Assembly (NCBI GenBank): GCA_009760855.2
Contig: WPIO01000002.1
Location: 12,491,001 to 12,555,000 of the forward strand
Length of the DNA: 64,000 nt
Direction of reading: 5' to 3'
Source: Cristatella mucedo
Taxonomy: Eukaryota > Bryozoa > Phylactolaemata > Cristatellidae
Shown: positions 44,661-56,533 of the stretch, in pieces
Position numbering within the stretch: position 1 is the first letter of the stretch
How the letters are laid out: each line of letters begins with the position of its first letter
Made by a program: the position numbers and the translations under genes
Notes under the pieces: generated by a model
What the model was told of the DNA's origin: nothing
Database searches by the model: none
The model's input: the letters and a program-made list of their open reading frames with translations, nothing else

Positions 44661-45864
44661 GCTGGAACCTTTACGGAATGCATACGAGTGAAGTGCATCT
44701 TTTCCATGCCATCACCACACACTTATCGATTGCATGCAAGAACAGGGTAATGTATAAGCCAACCACTTTAATCTCACTTGTACTTATCTCTATTTCTGGC
44801 ACTCTGTATCCAGAACGGCTTTACCCAGGCTACTCATTATTTATACACTTCACTGCTGGGTCGGCAGCACCTAGGACTCCAACGAAGCAAACACGAGTCA
44901 TATAGCATATATCATATGTGCATGCATCAATTGCAAAAGTACTAGATGAATGTGACAATGTGAGTCAAAAGGGTGAAAGGAAAAGAGTGGAACCCAGGAA
45001 CTGTTCCAATCCAACAGCACTTGAGAACGCTTTGCTCAGGTTTGTATCGCTCACAGCTAGCTTGAGATGAGCTGATCATGGTAAAATAAAGAACACGTTC
45101 AACTTTAGGGCTAGTGGGCTTGTCAGCACATTATAGATCCTTTCACAACACCAAGTTTCACATTCGGTGACACACGCATTAACCAATTTTAACACACACA
45201 CACAGCAAGCCCAAGATAATTAACGATCGGCCCCTCACAACAAAAAACTAAAAACACTTCAGTTCAAGAATGCAGTGGTAGGTTGAAGGTACTACAAAAT
45301 CCAGCTACTACATGAAGCCTTCCCCTCAACCTTCCACTAAATCAGATTAACAAAACTTTGCTGAAATCACTGCGACCCAGGGCAACCAAAATAAAGGGCA
45401 CATACTCTGCAGCAAGTTCAAGCTGGTGATTATCGTATATTACAAAAACTATTGACAGGCCTTTTTCAGTACTATTCGGAGGATATGAGGACTGTGACGT
45501 TCTACATTCTCCTAATAAGGACACCAATCAATAAGAATGCACCTGACAGCAGCCATCCAAACTAATGCGGCACAGTTAGCAACATTCTTGTAGTATTTGG
45601 GAATTATTCTGCAGTATTGGCTTTCATAACCAATGCATAGCATAAAAACGCTATCATTGCACGACGATGCATAGTGCACAGCCCCATCTAGGCCACAGGG
45701 CAGAGCGTATGTGACAGGAGTGAGGGGGCCAAGTGCAGCTAGACATGAAGCATCGGCCAGTTCATGGCCAAGTCGGCACCACACATGGCTCCAACGGAGC
45801 AGACATGAGTCCTGTAGCATATATCAAATTCGCATGCATCAACGCCAAAAGGGCTACACGAATG
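44661..45864. other. 3' flank of ING
   Basis: Likely contains the ING 3' UTR just below 45865. About 90 bp at 45775-45868 recur with roughly 75-80% identity at 44862-44950 (CATATAGCATATATCATATG versus CTGTAGCATATATCAAATTC). No polyadenylation signal was identified. Confidence 0.4.
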
Positions 45865-46218
45865 TCAGCTAGTAGCCTTTGATGGCTTTGACGAAGCCAC
45901 GCCATCCACTTTTTTCATCACATTTGATTTGTCTCCACGGCAAGACGGGCAGTACCACTTTCCCTTTGGCTTAGTGGATAGGGAAACACAGTTGAAATGA
46001 AACCACTGGATTTGGCAGCTGCCATTGTCACAGGCGATCATTTCACCGTAAGACACTTGCTCGCACAGGCAGTATCTCGGCTCGTCTGGATCCACTGGAG
46101 GGTCGACGGGCGACCTGTCACCCGAGTCCTTTTTCTGGTTCCTACGCAGCTGCTGCTGCTGCTTCTTCTTCTTGGCTTTAGTCGCACTTCTCGCCAGACT
46201 TTGGTGCTCTTCGAGCTG
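45865..46218 (-). CDS. ING1/2: ING exon 4 (PHD finger)
   Basis: Acceptor GTTTTCTGTTTTCAG is strong. After a Lys/Gln-rich stretch the exon encodes the entire PHD finger and ends KPSKATS-stop. No convincing minus-strand AATAAA was found within about 500 bp downstream. Confidence 0.94.
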   Translation of the reverse strand, partial: QLEEHQSLARSATKAKKKKQQQQLRRNQKKDSGDRSPVDPPVDPDEPRYCLCEQVSYGEMIACDNGSCQIQWFHFNCVSLSTKPKGKWYCPSCRGDKSNVMKKVDGVASSKPSKATS

Positions 46219-47746
46219 CTGAAAACAGAAAACGAAAGCCTCATAACGACAATGATCAGTGGAAACGAGATGCACACGGCTTGTGCGTTCTCGGTGGCAG
46301 CCCAGATATAAAGGTTCCACTTGAAGGTTGTGTCACTCACTTTTGGGCCCCTTCAGTCTTTGGCTCCAGCCTACCTATCAGATCTACTGCCCTACCAGTC
46401 TAAGCATCGTACCAACCGCTTTTCGGAACCTCACTGTTTACTTATATCTCGTACAAACCTCAGATCGTTTGGAGACCGTGCCTTTAGTTCGTATGCTCCC
46501 AAAGACTGGAACTCACTCCCGACTTGCATCACGACATCCCCTGACTTGACCACATTTAAAAAGAAATTAAAAACGCACTTATTCATCACAGCATTTAGTG
46601 GGTCCAAGTGATTCGTCCTTTATGTGCTTGTGCATGCTGACACTGTTGCATGCTGCCACTAACCACACTTGCAAACAGTCGAATGCCCAAGCAGCACCAT
46701 AATAGACAGATGCCAGCACTATGCAGATGCTGTGCAAGGCTTCTTCTAATGCAGGAGCAGTGTACTGACAGATTAAAACCAATCAGAATCGGCTTATACT
46801 GTTACTATTATTTGGCTCTAGCCTAATTGCCAGAACTACCCACCACCATGCTAGGCATCGTACCAGCTGCTTTTTCTGAATCTAATCGTTTAGCTATACC
46901 GTAAGAACCCCAACCCCTTTGGGGATCGTGCCTTTAATTCATACGCTCCCAAAACCCGGAACTCACTCCCGACTGACGCAACGACATCCTCTAACGTCAC
47001 GACATTTAAAAACAAGCTAAGAACACATACGCATATATTTATCACAACGTTTAGAAGGTCCTTGTGATTCGCCCTTTGTGTGTTTATGCTTACTGACACT
47101 GTACATGCTGCCACTAACCATATTTGCATGCTGACCCTGTGCATGCCACCTCTTACCATGTCATGTTAGTTGACACTGAGCATGCTACCACTATTCAATC
47201 GATTATGCTTCTTTACAACATATGTAAACTGCCTAGATAGAGATTAAGTTCTCTGAGGGCTCTCTGATTCTCCGAGTTCTATACAAATACATTATTATTA
47301 TCAATATTTTTATGGCAAGTAGTTTTGTAGCAGCTGAGAAATGCATCGTTTCGGACACTGCATGGCTTACTCATTATCCTGTTCATTATCCTGTCAGAAG
47401 GGATTTTTGCCGACCCTTTCTAAAACTACCAGAAAACGCACATACTTAGTTTACGATTCCTTTCACATAGGCTGACTGAAACCAGAGACCGATAAGCTTC
47501 GACAGCAAGGATCGGGCATCGTCCAACATTAGCACAGCTGTGTGCACAAACTTGTCAGCTGCTACAATTAAAAGATATCGGACAACGAAACTTTGTTTTA
47601 TAGTAGGCGAAGCAGCAGGCTCCCTTTTACAACTAGGCAATGCATAAAGTAGCCTCCTAATCTACATTGTCTGTATCAACCATTAAGTGATTCACACTTT
47701 GCTATACAGGTGTTAAGGTATTTCAATAAACTAGCAACTTTGTGCA

Positions 47747-47791
<45 letters not shown>

Positions 47792-49343
47792 TTGTTGTGT
47801 GAAGGATTGTGCCGCACGCATGCTCGCGTGCGTGCACATGCACATACAGCAGCCTTCCGGCTCAACTCAGCGCCCGAGCGAGCAGCTACCTTTTTGTATC
47901 GATCGTCTTCCTTCTCTCTGTCTCTCTCCCGGGACTCTCTGGCATCGCTGAATCGAGCACCGGAGGAGCCACCACCATTAGAGTCGTCATGACGAGGCGT
48001 GCTGCCTCCACCGCCCCCACCGCCGCTACTTGCCCCACCGACTCCAAGTGACGCCAGTCCCAGGCCATCACGTGTTCTGTGGCGCTTCCGAGACAAAGGC
48101 GCGGACACACTGGTCGACACGCCGCTGTTCTTTTCGGCAATGGCAGCAGCCCTGGTCAAAGTGCTGCCATTGCTAGCACCAGATATGCCAGATGCCGGCA
48201 GGGCAGGCGAGCTGGTGTCACGTGGAGGCACAGCAGGCACTGAAGCAGCAGGGCCAGCACTGGATGATGGCCGTGCACTAGCTGTACTTGCAGATAGCCG
48301 GCTGTGCACCTGTTCTGATTCAATGTTCATCGCAGGATCTGCAACACACCAGCCACTGATCAATATACACAACAGCACGGCAGCACTGTGCACTGCCATA
48401 CAACAGACATGCCCATGTGCTGCTACAGTGCTTCGAAGCATCGGGGCGGCAAAGCGAGAGTCGGACATTGTCGAATGCCACAGTCTGTAAATAACGCTTC
48501 ATTCGAGTGCCAAAACAACCAAGACAATGCACGGAAATGAACTCACATACAAAATTGCCTTACTGCGCCCTCTCACAAACGTGCGCCCTCTCACAAACGT
48601 GCGCCCTCTCACAAACGTGCGCCCTCTCACAAACGTGCGCCCTCTCACAAACGTGCGCCCTCTCACAAACGTGCGCCCTCTCACAAACGTGCGCCCTCTC
48701 ACAAACGTGCGCCCTCTCACAAACGTGCGCCCTCTCACAAACGTGCGCCCTCTCACAAACGTGAGCCCTCTCACAAACGTGAGCCCTCTCACAAACGTGA
48801 GCCCTCTCACAAACGTGAGCCCTCTCACAAACGTGAGCCCTCTCACAAACGTGAGCCCTCTCACAAACGTGAGCCCTCTCACAAACGTGAGCCCTCTCAC
48901 AAACGTGCGCTCTCTATTCTGACGTCGAGATCAAACCGGGCAGAGCCTTTTTCATTAGCCAGTATGTATACGAAGTGCTGCTTCAGTCATTGAGTTGGAG
49001 GTGGCCCATACACACCCAAACAGTACATGAACGTGCAATTCTGGATAGTTAAGCAGATAAGCGACTAATACTGCCACCAATAGGCCATGGTGAGGGCCTG
49101 TGACAATGTGCCACTATGCGACAGCTAGGGCTAACCTAGAGCTAGTTTTATTACTATTATTAGCCGATACTCTACCAATGGTCTCACTAGTTTTCACAGC
49201 TCTACTACGTATTTAGCAGTGCCCCTCAGAAGCACAAAGGCTGGCAGCTATTTACCAATATGTCCAATGTGCCCACTGGCATATATACAGACAGTCTGAG
49301 CAAAGTGTGCATAATACGAAGTGATATATGTATATATAAATTA

Positions 49344-49420
<77 letters not shown>

Positions 49421-51185
49421 AAGAGAAAGAGAGAATTTATATATATAAATATATTGTAAATATATCCAGCTCGATCATGAACGTTTTAACTGCTTATCTG
49501 CTATACAAAATAATCGCAGCTACGATGGGAACCAGCACGAGTGGCCTAGACAGCACCTAAAAGTGGACAACCTGTGTACGGTACCCGGTGTTCGAACGAA
49601 CGAGTGTGCCCTCCTTCGCACCCACGATGGATGCTACGGATATTAGCTACGACGTCGGCCTAGACACTAGTTACGTCTGATCAGGCTCACGCGGGCATTG
49701 TGCCATCTATCCTCTTTGTCGACACATTGATGCTGAGCTGCCACTAAAAGGTCTAGACACAAAACCCCAAGACGTCCAGTCAAACCTCCTACACCCCCAC
49801 CACCCACGCGAAGCCACTGCGGCAGCAGCAGAGGCTGCAGTGCTTCTTCAGCCTCGAAGTGGAGTCCCCCGGACACACGAGTTCACGAGATGCTTGGGAG
49901 AGCGCGGCAGGCCTAGCGCAAGCGGCGGTGGCGGCTCACCGAGATTCTCGGAGTCGATGCTGAGCTGCCTATGGCGCGCCTCGATCAGTTCCATCATGGC
50001 GGCGGACAGGTCGATCTTGTCGTCGCCGAACTGCCGCACCTGCACGAGCAGCTTGGCGAGCTGGCTCAGCGTCCGGTTGGCGCCGCCCTCGCTGCTCGGT
50101 GCGACGGCCTCGCGTCGGCACGCCTCCTCAAGCACCGCCATTTCGCGCTGCAGCTCTGCACGTCAAAGCACACCGAGCCGTCACGCCGGCGGCGGCGAGC
50201 TCAGCCAACGACGGTGACACGGCAGGGTCGAAAGCGGAGGCGAAGCGAAACGGCAACGCGCACCATGTGTCCCGTGACATTGAGCCACCGGTGTGGCCGA
50301 CCACACGTTCAGCATGTACCCGACGACGTAGAAACAGCATTTCAAGCCGACGCTGTACGAGCTAGCTAGCTTGCTCCGCCGACGTCGAAACGAAGGCAGC
50401 AGAGGCCAAGACCACGAAACTCCCCACACCCCCACACCCGGAAGGCGGCTGGCCACGTTTTGCTCCGGTCGCCTGCGACTAATTCCGGGTCCGGCTGCAC
50501 GAACCAAAGGTTGGCCTGTAGCGCAAACAGCTTCACAAGAAGAACGGAAACCGGACGCCAGATTCGACTGGCCGGGGGAAAAAACTTTTTACGAAAGCAA
50601 GCAGCTGGAAGCTTCATGGTCACGACCATGCAACAGGACTGGGCTGGGCACGTGGCCGAATGCGCTAGCAGCAGCCGACCGAGCCGGCAGTCCAGAAAGA
50701 GAGAGAGAGAGGCATCGCCCGAAACCACGACGCAGAAATCGCGGAGCGACGAGACCCGAGAGAAAAGCGCGAGCAGAGAGCGCTGCTGCCGGACACCGCG
50801 GCGGCTGGATTAGCTAAGTGCAGCAGCGCGAGGAGAGGTCTCCACTGCGGCGGCTGCGGCCGCGCGCTGGGCGCTGGGCTCCTCCTTCCGCGACTACTTT
50901 ACGGTACAATGTGGGGCACCGATGAATTCGCAAGGGACGGAAAAAATAGCTCGCATCTTCAAAAGGACAGCAGCGAAGTGGCTCCGGTCGGGTGACACCA
51001 TTAGGCTTGAGCAGCAAACTAAGGCGTCGCAGCAACCGCCTACCCATCAGTTTCCAGTCAACCTCCATAAACTGCGAAAGAAGGCGCTGCAGGTCATCTG
51101 GCAGATCGTGCAAACAATCCACATAATCCTGCAGGTACGTCGCAGAGCACAACGCTTCAACGTGGCTTTGGTTAATCACGCTCAT
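45865..51185 (-). CDS. ING1/2: ING1/ING2-type inhibitor of growth protein, complete, 4 exons
   Basis: Nuclear chromatin reader. ING1/2 proteins recruit Sin3-HDAC complexes through a PHD finger that binds H3K4me3. Exons are 51185-51044, 50155-49940, 48338-47890 and 46218-45865; phases 1, 1 and 0 join to 386 aa. The N-terminal ING helices have [18 protein letters not shown] and [20 protein letters not shown]. The linker is Ser/Pro/Gly-rich with a Gly run and an RKRHRTR nuclear-localisation-like patch. The PHD finger is complete: zinc ligands C319, C321, C332, C337, H343, C346, C359, C362, and aromatic-cage Y318 and W341. [13 protein letters not shown] favours ING1/2 over ING3-5. At 386 aa it exceeds vertebrate ING1/2 (about 280), mainly through exon 3. 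The C-terminus is only weakly basic. Confidence 0.93.
46325..46610 (+). mobile_element. LINE-A C-terminal fragment in ING intron 3
   Basis: Reads [38 protein letters not shown] and [14 protein letters not shown], a well preserved C-terminal block starting about 100 bp from ING exon 4. Confidence 0.82.
46790..47305 (+). mobile_element. LINE-A fragment with variant tail in ING intron 3
   Basis: Includes [19 protein letters not shown]-type damaged coding sequence, the 3' UTR words CTGACCCTGTGCATGCCACC, and a tail whose hairpin is followed by CTCTGATTCTCCGAGTTC before ATACAAATACATTATTATTA. Confidence 0.75.
47306..47740. other. rest of ING intron 3, nothing recognised
   Basis: Contains a 65-codon minus-strand frame without recognisable similarity. 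Confidence 0.35.
47750..47790. repeat. (GT)n microsatellite
   Basis: About 20 GT units roughly 100 bp below the ING exon 3 donor. Confidence 0.97.
47890..48338 (-). CDS. ING1/2: ING exon 3 (low-complexity linker)
   Basis: Acceptor TGTGTTGCAG completes an Asp. The exon carries 149 codons of Ser/Ala/Pro and then Gly-rich linker, RKRHRTR, and a charged tail [17 protein letters not shown]. Donor AAG|GTAGCT, phase 0. Such linkers evolve quickly, so no close match is expected. Confidence 0.85.
48565..48906. repeat. 18-bp minisatellite, 19 units, in ING intron 2
   Basis: Unit GCGCCCTCTCACAAACGT. The first 11 units read GCGCCC and the next 8 read GAGCCC, with no other change and no mixing. The unit is a multiple of three with no stop in several frames, so long artificial reading frames appear on both strands. 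Confidence 0.98.
48907..49345. other. ING intron 2, nothing recognised
   Basis: Unique-looking sequence between the minisatellite and the TA/GA tract. Confidence 0.35.
49348..49432. repeat. (TA)n(GA)n compound microsatellite
   Basis: About 48 bp of TA followed directly by a GA tract with interruptions. Confidence 0.97.
49940..50155 (-). CDS. ING1/2: ING exon 2
   Basis: Acceptor TTTGACGTGCAG completes a Glu codon and reads [16 protein letters not shown]..., then the second conserved helix [17 protein letters not shown]. Donor CTCG|GTGAGC, phase 1. Confidence 0.9.
51044..51185 (-). CDS. ING1/2: ING exon 1
   Basis: Reads [20 protein letters not shown] and on through the conserved LPDDLQR helix to VDWKLM. 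The donor ATGG|GTAGGC leaves one base, phase 1. The intron that follows is GC-rich and about 0.9 kb. Confidence 0.9.
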
Positions 51186-52384
51186 TCCGTACGGTCAGTA
51201 GTAGCAACAACAGCCGCCAGGCGGAAACGAGTGCCGGTAACACTCACTACCGGCGCTGAGGGCCAATGCACACGAACGTTTTTAACTTGAACACTTTTCT
51301 GTGATAAATGAGGATTATTTTCAATATTATTTAATTAATTTAAATACAATAATAATAAACTAAAATAGTTTGACGGAATGGGTTTGTCAAAGGCGTACTC
51401 AGGTCGTTTCCCGCCTTGACCTCGGACTCTTGACTCTTGCCGTCGGACACGGCCGTTTGCTGGTTTTACGGCAGCAGCAGCCGCCGCAGGGGGCGAGTTG
51501 CGCGCGGCTCCTACCGTCTGCGAAATCCCAGACCCGCATCGGCTCCACCTTGGGCAGCGGATCCAGCTCGCTCACTTTCTGATGTGCGACAAGTCGCGTC
51601 TCTTTTTGGACTCGACGTTCCGCGACACAAAGAACCCTCGATTCCGCACGTTCGGCAACGACCTCCGGGCAACCGCCGGTTCCGGTTCGTTAAAAACCCG
51701 CTCGTATTTGTGAGCAAGCCGAAGATCCGCATCATTAGAGACCTCGGAAAACACGGGTATAGCCGTTGATAAGCTCGTCTGCAACGGAGTCGAGCTTCGC
51801 GTCCAGTTGAGCGTGAGGCTTCCGAGTGCAGTTGCGAATGATCCGTCGCGCCTTGACCGGGTGTCATTTCAAGCTATTGTATCGTTTTGCCTGTGCTGAA
51901 ATATTTGGAAATGCATGAGGGAAAATACCTGCGCTTTTATTTACTCCGGCGTGTCGCGTTTTTTTGCCGCTCCTGTGCTCTTACCACCGCCTCTTTGTAA
52001 TGGCGCAACGTCACCCGCTTCGCATTTGCCACTCGAAGCCTACCAGACAAAAAAAAGTCTCGTGCTCACAATCTGGCCCTTAGAGCTCATCTCCCGTAGG
52101 GAGATGGCATGCGTGGCTATCCAAGACCTGCGCTTTCTAAGTTCAAATTAGGAGTTTCGTAATAACTGTTATGCAGGTGGTTGCATGCCAGAAAAACTAA
52201 AAAATTTACGAAAATCCTTTACCTTAGGGGGAAAATCGACAGTAAGATACGAGAATCGGTTGTATCTCGGATCTTAGTAACGAATTTGCTGCGATCTGTG
52301 CTCGCAGCCGCTGGCCGTGCGCACGAAAGCACCCTGCAAGGTAGGCACGAGTTAATGAGTAAACCGTGAAAGTTGACTCACCCG
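51186..52384. other. 5' flank of ING (probable promoter region)
   Basis: An AT-rich belt at 51.30-51.37 kb is followed by a CpG-rich stretch to 51.85 kb with open frames on both strands (up to 118 codons) and no family match. A distal promoter or an unrecognised 5' exon is possible. Confidence 0.3.
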
Positions 52385-52560
52385 CGGTCAACTGACAATA
52401 GTAATACACTTGATAAAGCGCCTTCAGAGAAATCGATCTCTTTCTAGGCGCTTTAAATTTGCTGCAAATGAAACCCGATCGAATTGTAAGTGGTAGCATA
52501 TTTGATAAACAACACGAATACACATGGTTAGGGGTGAAATGCACTTGCTGCCACAAGTAA
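52385..52560 (-). mobile_element. LINE-A 3' end
   Basis: ACACTTGATAAAGCGCC, hairpin, GGCGCTTTAAATTTGCTGC and UTR words, as at 976-1150, without the long ATT repeat. Confidence 0.75.
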
Positions 52561-53580
52561 CGGAAAGCGACGGTCGGAGTTCCTATCGGCCAACTTTCAT
52601 AGGGAATTCTCACTAGCTGACGGAAAGCTTACCAGTGGTATCCGTTGAACCAGTAGACTATTTTTTTGCATGCAGTGGCGAGCATTCTCCTTTTTTGGCT
52701 GAGTGGCTTAGGTAGAAAAGAGACACGGGCGACCCAAGTTGGTAAAAGATCTAGAACGCTATTTCAAAAGCACTTGGTGATGTTTGACTAGGAGTTTTGA
52801 GGCATTACTAGGGAAACGCTGCGGCTTGTTTGCAACTTCGTGTACTCGACTCAGGTCACAGATTGGTTTCAGTTTCAGCAGTAGAAATTCATTACTGCTG
52901 TCACGGGAAAGATAAAGGTAAAGGTTGGCTTTTGCGCCTGCCCCGCTCGCGTATGTCTTCTTAATCGTCCGACCACTGCTGCTACGCCCTCTTGCTTAAT
53001 GCTCAAAGACAGAGGTGTTTTTCTGCCAAGAAATGATTTTTGTCCCAAAATTAGGCCTGCTTGGCGGTGCTAGACTGCTTAGGTGATTCCGTTGTTTTCA
53101 CCAAAGTCGGCCTAATCCTTCGTCGTCTTACGAAATTCCTACAAAACAAAGAGTCCAGCCACCCCTACGAGCCGCAGGGGCGGCTGGACCGAGGTCGGCT
53201 GGCCAGTCGACCTCGGCTCGAAACCGATTTGGGAGGATAGTCATAAGCGAATAATTAAATAATTAATATAATTAAAATAATATCATAAACTAAAAATAAG
53301 TAAAAATAATAATAACTAATATAATTAAAAATACCGATAATGTAATTAGAATTGATAATCGAAATTAATTAAAAAAAGTCTTTTCGGCACTCGAACGTCG
53401 ACGTCGTTGCTCATTGGCCGTCGAGTAACGGTAGTGATTCTTTACCTCTGCGATCCGCTGTGCGTCGGGCCCATCCCCCATAAGCTCTTCGCTTTTGTCC
53501 AAAATATATAAAAAACATAAAGCGACGTTTGCTCAAGGCCGCCGCTACCCAACTGATAGTAAGTAGCCTGACTGGTTTCT
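52561..53580. other. intergenic, nothing recognised
   Basis: A very AT-rich island lies at 53235-53370 (TAATTAAAATAAT-type words). A GC-rich hairpin-like word GGCTGGACCGAGGTCGGCTGG is near 53.18 kb. Confidence 0.35.
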
Positions 53581-53723
53581 GTTAGTACGCGGGAGTTTGG
53601 CTGGCATTCATGCCAGCCATCGGGCAGATCGACGGCAGCGGAACAGCGAGACGAAGAGATGGGGGGGGAGAGAATCCGGCGGACGTCGCCGAATGTGTTC
53701 GTATCGTGCCCGCGGCTCGCACT

Positions 53724-53782
53724 GTGTGTGTGTCTGTGTGTGTGTGTGTGTGTGTGTCCGTGTGTGAGTGTGTGTGTCCGTG
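53724..53782. repeat. interrupted (GT)n microsatellite
   Basis: GT runs broken by TCTG, CCGT and GAGT; the open frames across it arise from the repeat. Confidence 0.92.
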
Positions 53783-55190
53783 TTTGAGCGAGATCGTGGG
53801 CGCCCGGCTAAGGGTTTGGCACTGCGTGCAGAGTTTAAGGATACCTACTTCCGAGGAGGACGCAGGCGGTGAAATTGCTTTCATACAGCGAAACATCCCT
53901 CGGTTTTCCAATCTCTACATGCGAGGTAGAAGCGGAAGCCTCATCCATATAAGCATTAGAGTCCGCCGGAGCGACGATCACGCCATCTGGGCTTTCCTCG
54001 GAGGCCGCTTCACACCTGAACCGATGCTGCTACTTGTAGGTTTGTTGTTCAGGCCCTCCATCTACATGAGTCTCGCCCCAGCATTAACACAGGTGATGTA
54101 AGTATGGGAAACTGTTTTCCCCGAAAGAGCGAGCTTTAGATAAGATCGAATCTCGTGTTTATCTTTGTGAGAGCTAATACGGCCGAACTTGACGCGTAGC
54201 GGCATTGTGAGCCTGCAAATAAAGTTCACTGCAATCTCCTCCCGGTGCTTTGTAGCTCGATCTAGCGGAACAGGCCAACGAACTCACGAACGTACGTAGC
54301 GTTAGGTAAATCCCGCTCGAAACGTTCCGGATGCGGGTTGACCTAATAATTGCACGCTGCGCTGGTCCGAGCCGCCTTTCGGGAGTGAGCGACAATTCGC
54401 TTCAGCAGCACGCTGATCTCGCGCGAGCGAGCGTTCGGCGTCGTACAACTGTAATTCTTCGCCTGTCACCCGCTCATATCGCCGTGCATCATCTTAGACC
54501 GGCTAGTCATCTTTCTATGGTGGGAGTGCCTCAGAATCGCTAGTGCGGCTATCCGATAGCATACTGCTAGTTAATAGGTACACCACATGCATGTTAAGTG
54601 TCAAGAAAGAGATTTGAATTATGTGAGAGCGCCGTGCAAATGTATTATTACTTTTGAGGGATTGCAGACGAAAAGCAACTACGTATGGTGTAATTGGAGT
54701 GCTCAAAGGTATCGAACGCACGGGAGGGAAAAAAGGTTGGATGGACGAGCGAGAATGGCTGTTCCAGGCAGTTTACTGGAGGGATGGCATGGGCTTCGTG
54801 CGGCTGTGGCGTATAATTCAGCCAAGCACGACTAATGACCAGTGGCACGTGAGCGGACCGCAGACCTCCACTACAAAGGTTGGGCGTTGTCCACGAGACC
54901 CGTAGCCAGTGGCCCGATAGCAATTTGGAATAAATCAAAAGGAAGACCGGGTTTTAAATGGAGTCTTTGATGTAGCAGAAGGGGTAGTTGCCAGTGGAGT
55001 CGAATGAAGATCGAGTGGCATCAACAAGTGGAGTTAGGTGGCGTCGAATTGCTTGCACATGCCTTCGGTATATTGGAGTTCACCTTGGGGTATTAAACTA
55101 GCTTTGCTCGCGTTGAATAGAGTAGCAGCTGGAGTCCCATTTGCGGATACGCGTTCGTCAAGTCTCTCAAAACGGGCGAAAATAATAAAA
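53783..55190. other. intergenic, no confirmed gene
   Basis: Frames of 70-160 codons on both strands lack recognisable motifs or paired splice sites. Confidence 0.35.
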
Positions 55191-55375
55191 ATAATATAAT
55201 TTGTTTATATAGCGCTCTAAAAGAATTTATATCTATTCAGGCGCTTCTCATATACCACAGGGCTCGAACCCGCAACCTTGGTCGGCTGAGCACCTTCACC
55301 ACTGGGCCAAACCAGCTCGGCAGAAAAAGGAAAGTGCCTAGACAGAGATCGAGTTCTCTGACGGCGCTATGTCAA
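55191..55375 (-). mobile_element. SINE-2 copy followed by an isolated LINE-A tail word
   Basis: Minus-strand SINE-2 (tail with TAGCGCTCTAAAAGAATTTA, GGGCTCGAACCCGCAACC, A-box end). Directly after it, at 55336-55375, the plus strand has GTGCCTAGACAGAGATCGAG ... CGGCGCTATGTC, a LINE-A-type hairpin in opposite orientation. Confidence 0.7.
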
Positions 55376-56140
55376 AGGTGTACCCAGGCTGGGTTCGGTT
55401 GGCTGGGACCGGACGGCTTTAATGAGGGTTAGGGTCACCGGCTAGGCCGGGGTCGGACCCCACGGCATGGCCGGATGTATGCGGTGACGTGCGGTCACCT
55501 GGGGCTCTTGGGTACGAGAAGTTGGCCAAGTAAGTCGTGGTGTTGGAGGCTCCCGGTCTCGCCGAGTTATGCACCTGGATTCGTGCAGGCGTGCTCCGGC
55601 GATGCTGCCACGCACGCAAGGGAACTAGTACCCAAGGCCCAAGCGGAGCTGGATAGCTCGCTCGTTGTTGACTTGTTTATACCGCGTTCCCCTCGTGTAG
55701 TGTGTTCGTGACCCCCCCGTGTGTTGGCGTCTTTCGGTGGAAGCTTACGACTGTGGTAGTTGTCGACTCAGACTGGCCAGCAGTTACTCAGCCAGCCGGG
55801 TTTTGGACGGCGTACGCTCGTACTGTTGGATTCGGAGTCGGTACAACGACAGGACTGCAGAAGCCGACTGACCCCAACAATCACGTTTGTTCGCGCTTGC
55901 TGCGTCGTCTTGCGCCCCCGTAGTGTACTGTGTATAGGACCCTCCCTGTAGACTTGTTTAGTTCACCTGTTGTTGTTGGCGCATGCGTTATAAAGATGCT
56001 TAACCTGACGGCCGCTCGTCTTACCCTAGCTCGGCGGCATGGCAAGCGGCAGCGTGGCCGGAGTATGGCGGGGTTTGGCGGGAAATAGCCTTTGACCCCT
56101 GGAACCCGGCTACAAAGGTATTATTATTAATATTATTTTT
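55376..56140. other. intergenic, GC-rich, nothing recognised
   Basis: GC-rich with several short frames; an (ATT)n run at about 56122-56145 may be the end of a worn retroelement. Confidence 0.3.
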
Positions 56141-56149
56141 ATTATTAAG

Positions 56150-56315
56150 TCTGAATCTTAGCCCACGGGGGAAGGTGCTCGCACTAAACGACGCAGGTGG
56201 GCCCGTCGAGTCTTGCAGCAGGGAATTCTTTAATCCCTATTGCAAGTTCGGGTAATAGCCGCTAAGGCTCCACAGTTGCTGCATTCACGAGACTGTTGAA
56301 TTACCTCACCTCAAG
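56150..56315 (+). mobile_element. degenerate SINE-1 copy
   Basis: CTTTAATCCCTATTGCAAG and GGTAATAGCCGCTAAGGCTC parallel the SINE-1 body (CTTTATCGCCACTGCAAG, GTGATAGCCGTCAAGGCTC). The head is barely recognisable. Confidence 0.55.
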
Positions 56316-56447
56316 CTCCGTGACCTCTATGTCAAAAAGTGTTTCCACTATCACCCCCTTGGACTAGACGAGAACAGAGGTACGAGTTCTTAATCTGCTC
56401 CTAGTCTCATATTCATCGTTTAGAACACAGCCTCTTATTAGTGCAAT

Positions 56448-56533
56448 GTCTACTAAACGCTTTCTGGGCGCTTGAACTGACAGGTACTTAAATTTACGGT
56501 GCAGCAGAAATCCATTACTGGCTCCTCTGAGAT
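56448..56533. repeat. 86-bp inverted repeat, left arm
   Basis: Pairs with 56926-57011 at 80 of 86 positions with no gaps. On the minus strand this arm lies in a 113-codon frame. Confidence 0.95.

Noticed and set aside
45512-45820. 102-codon minus-strand frame just downstream of ING
   Set aside because: It follows the ING stop, lacks an identifiable domain and overlaps a repeated 3'-flank segment; most likely a chance frame in the 3' UTR.
48499-48922. Long frames of repeated hexapeptides ([12 protein letters not shown] on plus, [12 protein letters not shown] on minus)
   Set aside because: They follow automatically from an 18-bp repeat without stops, and the array lies inside a well supported intron.
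50371-50817. 148-codon plus-strand frame opposite the ING gene
   Set aside because: It falls in GC-rich ING intron 1, with overlapping frames in all directions and no family match.
53610-54101. 163-codon plus-strand frame
   Set aside because: It runs through a GT repeat, has no recognisable domain and no clear splice or start context.
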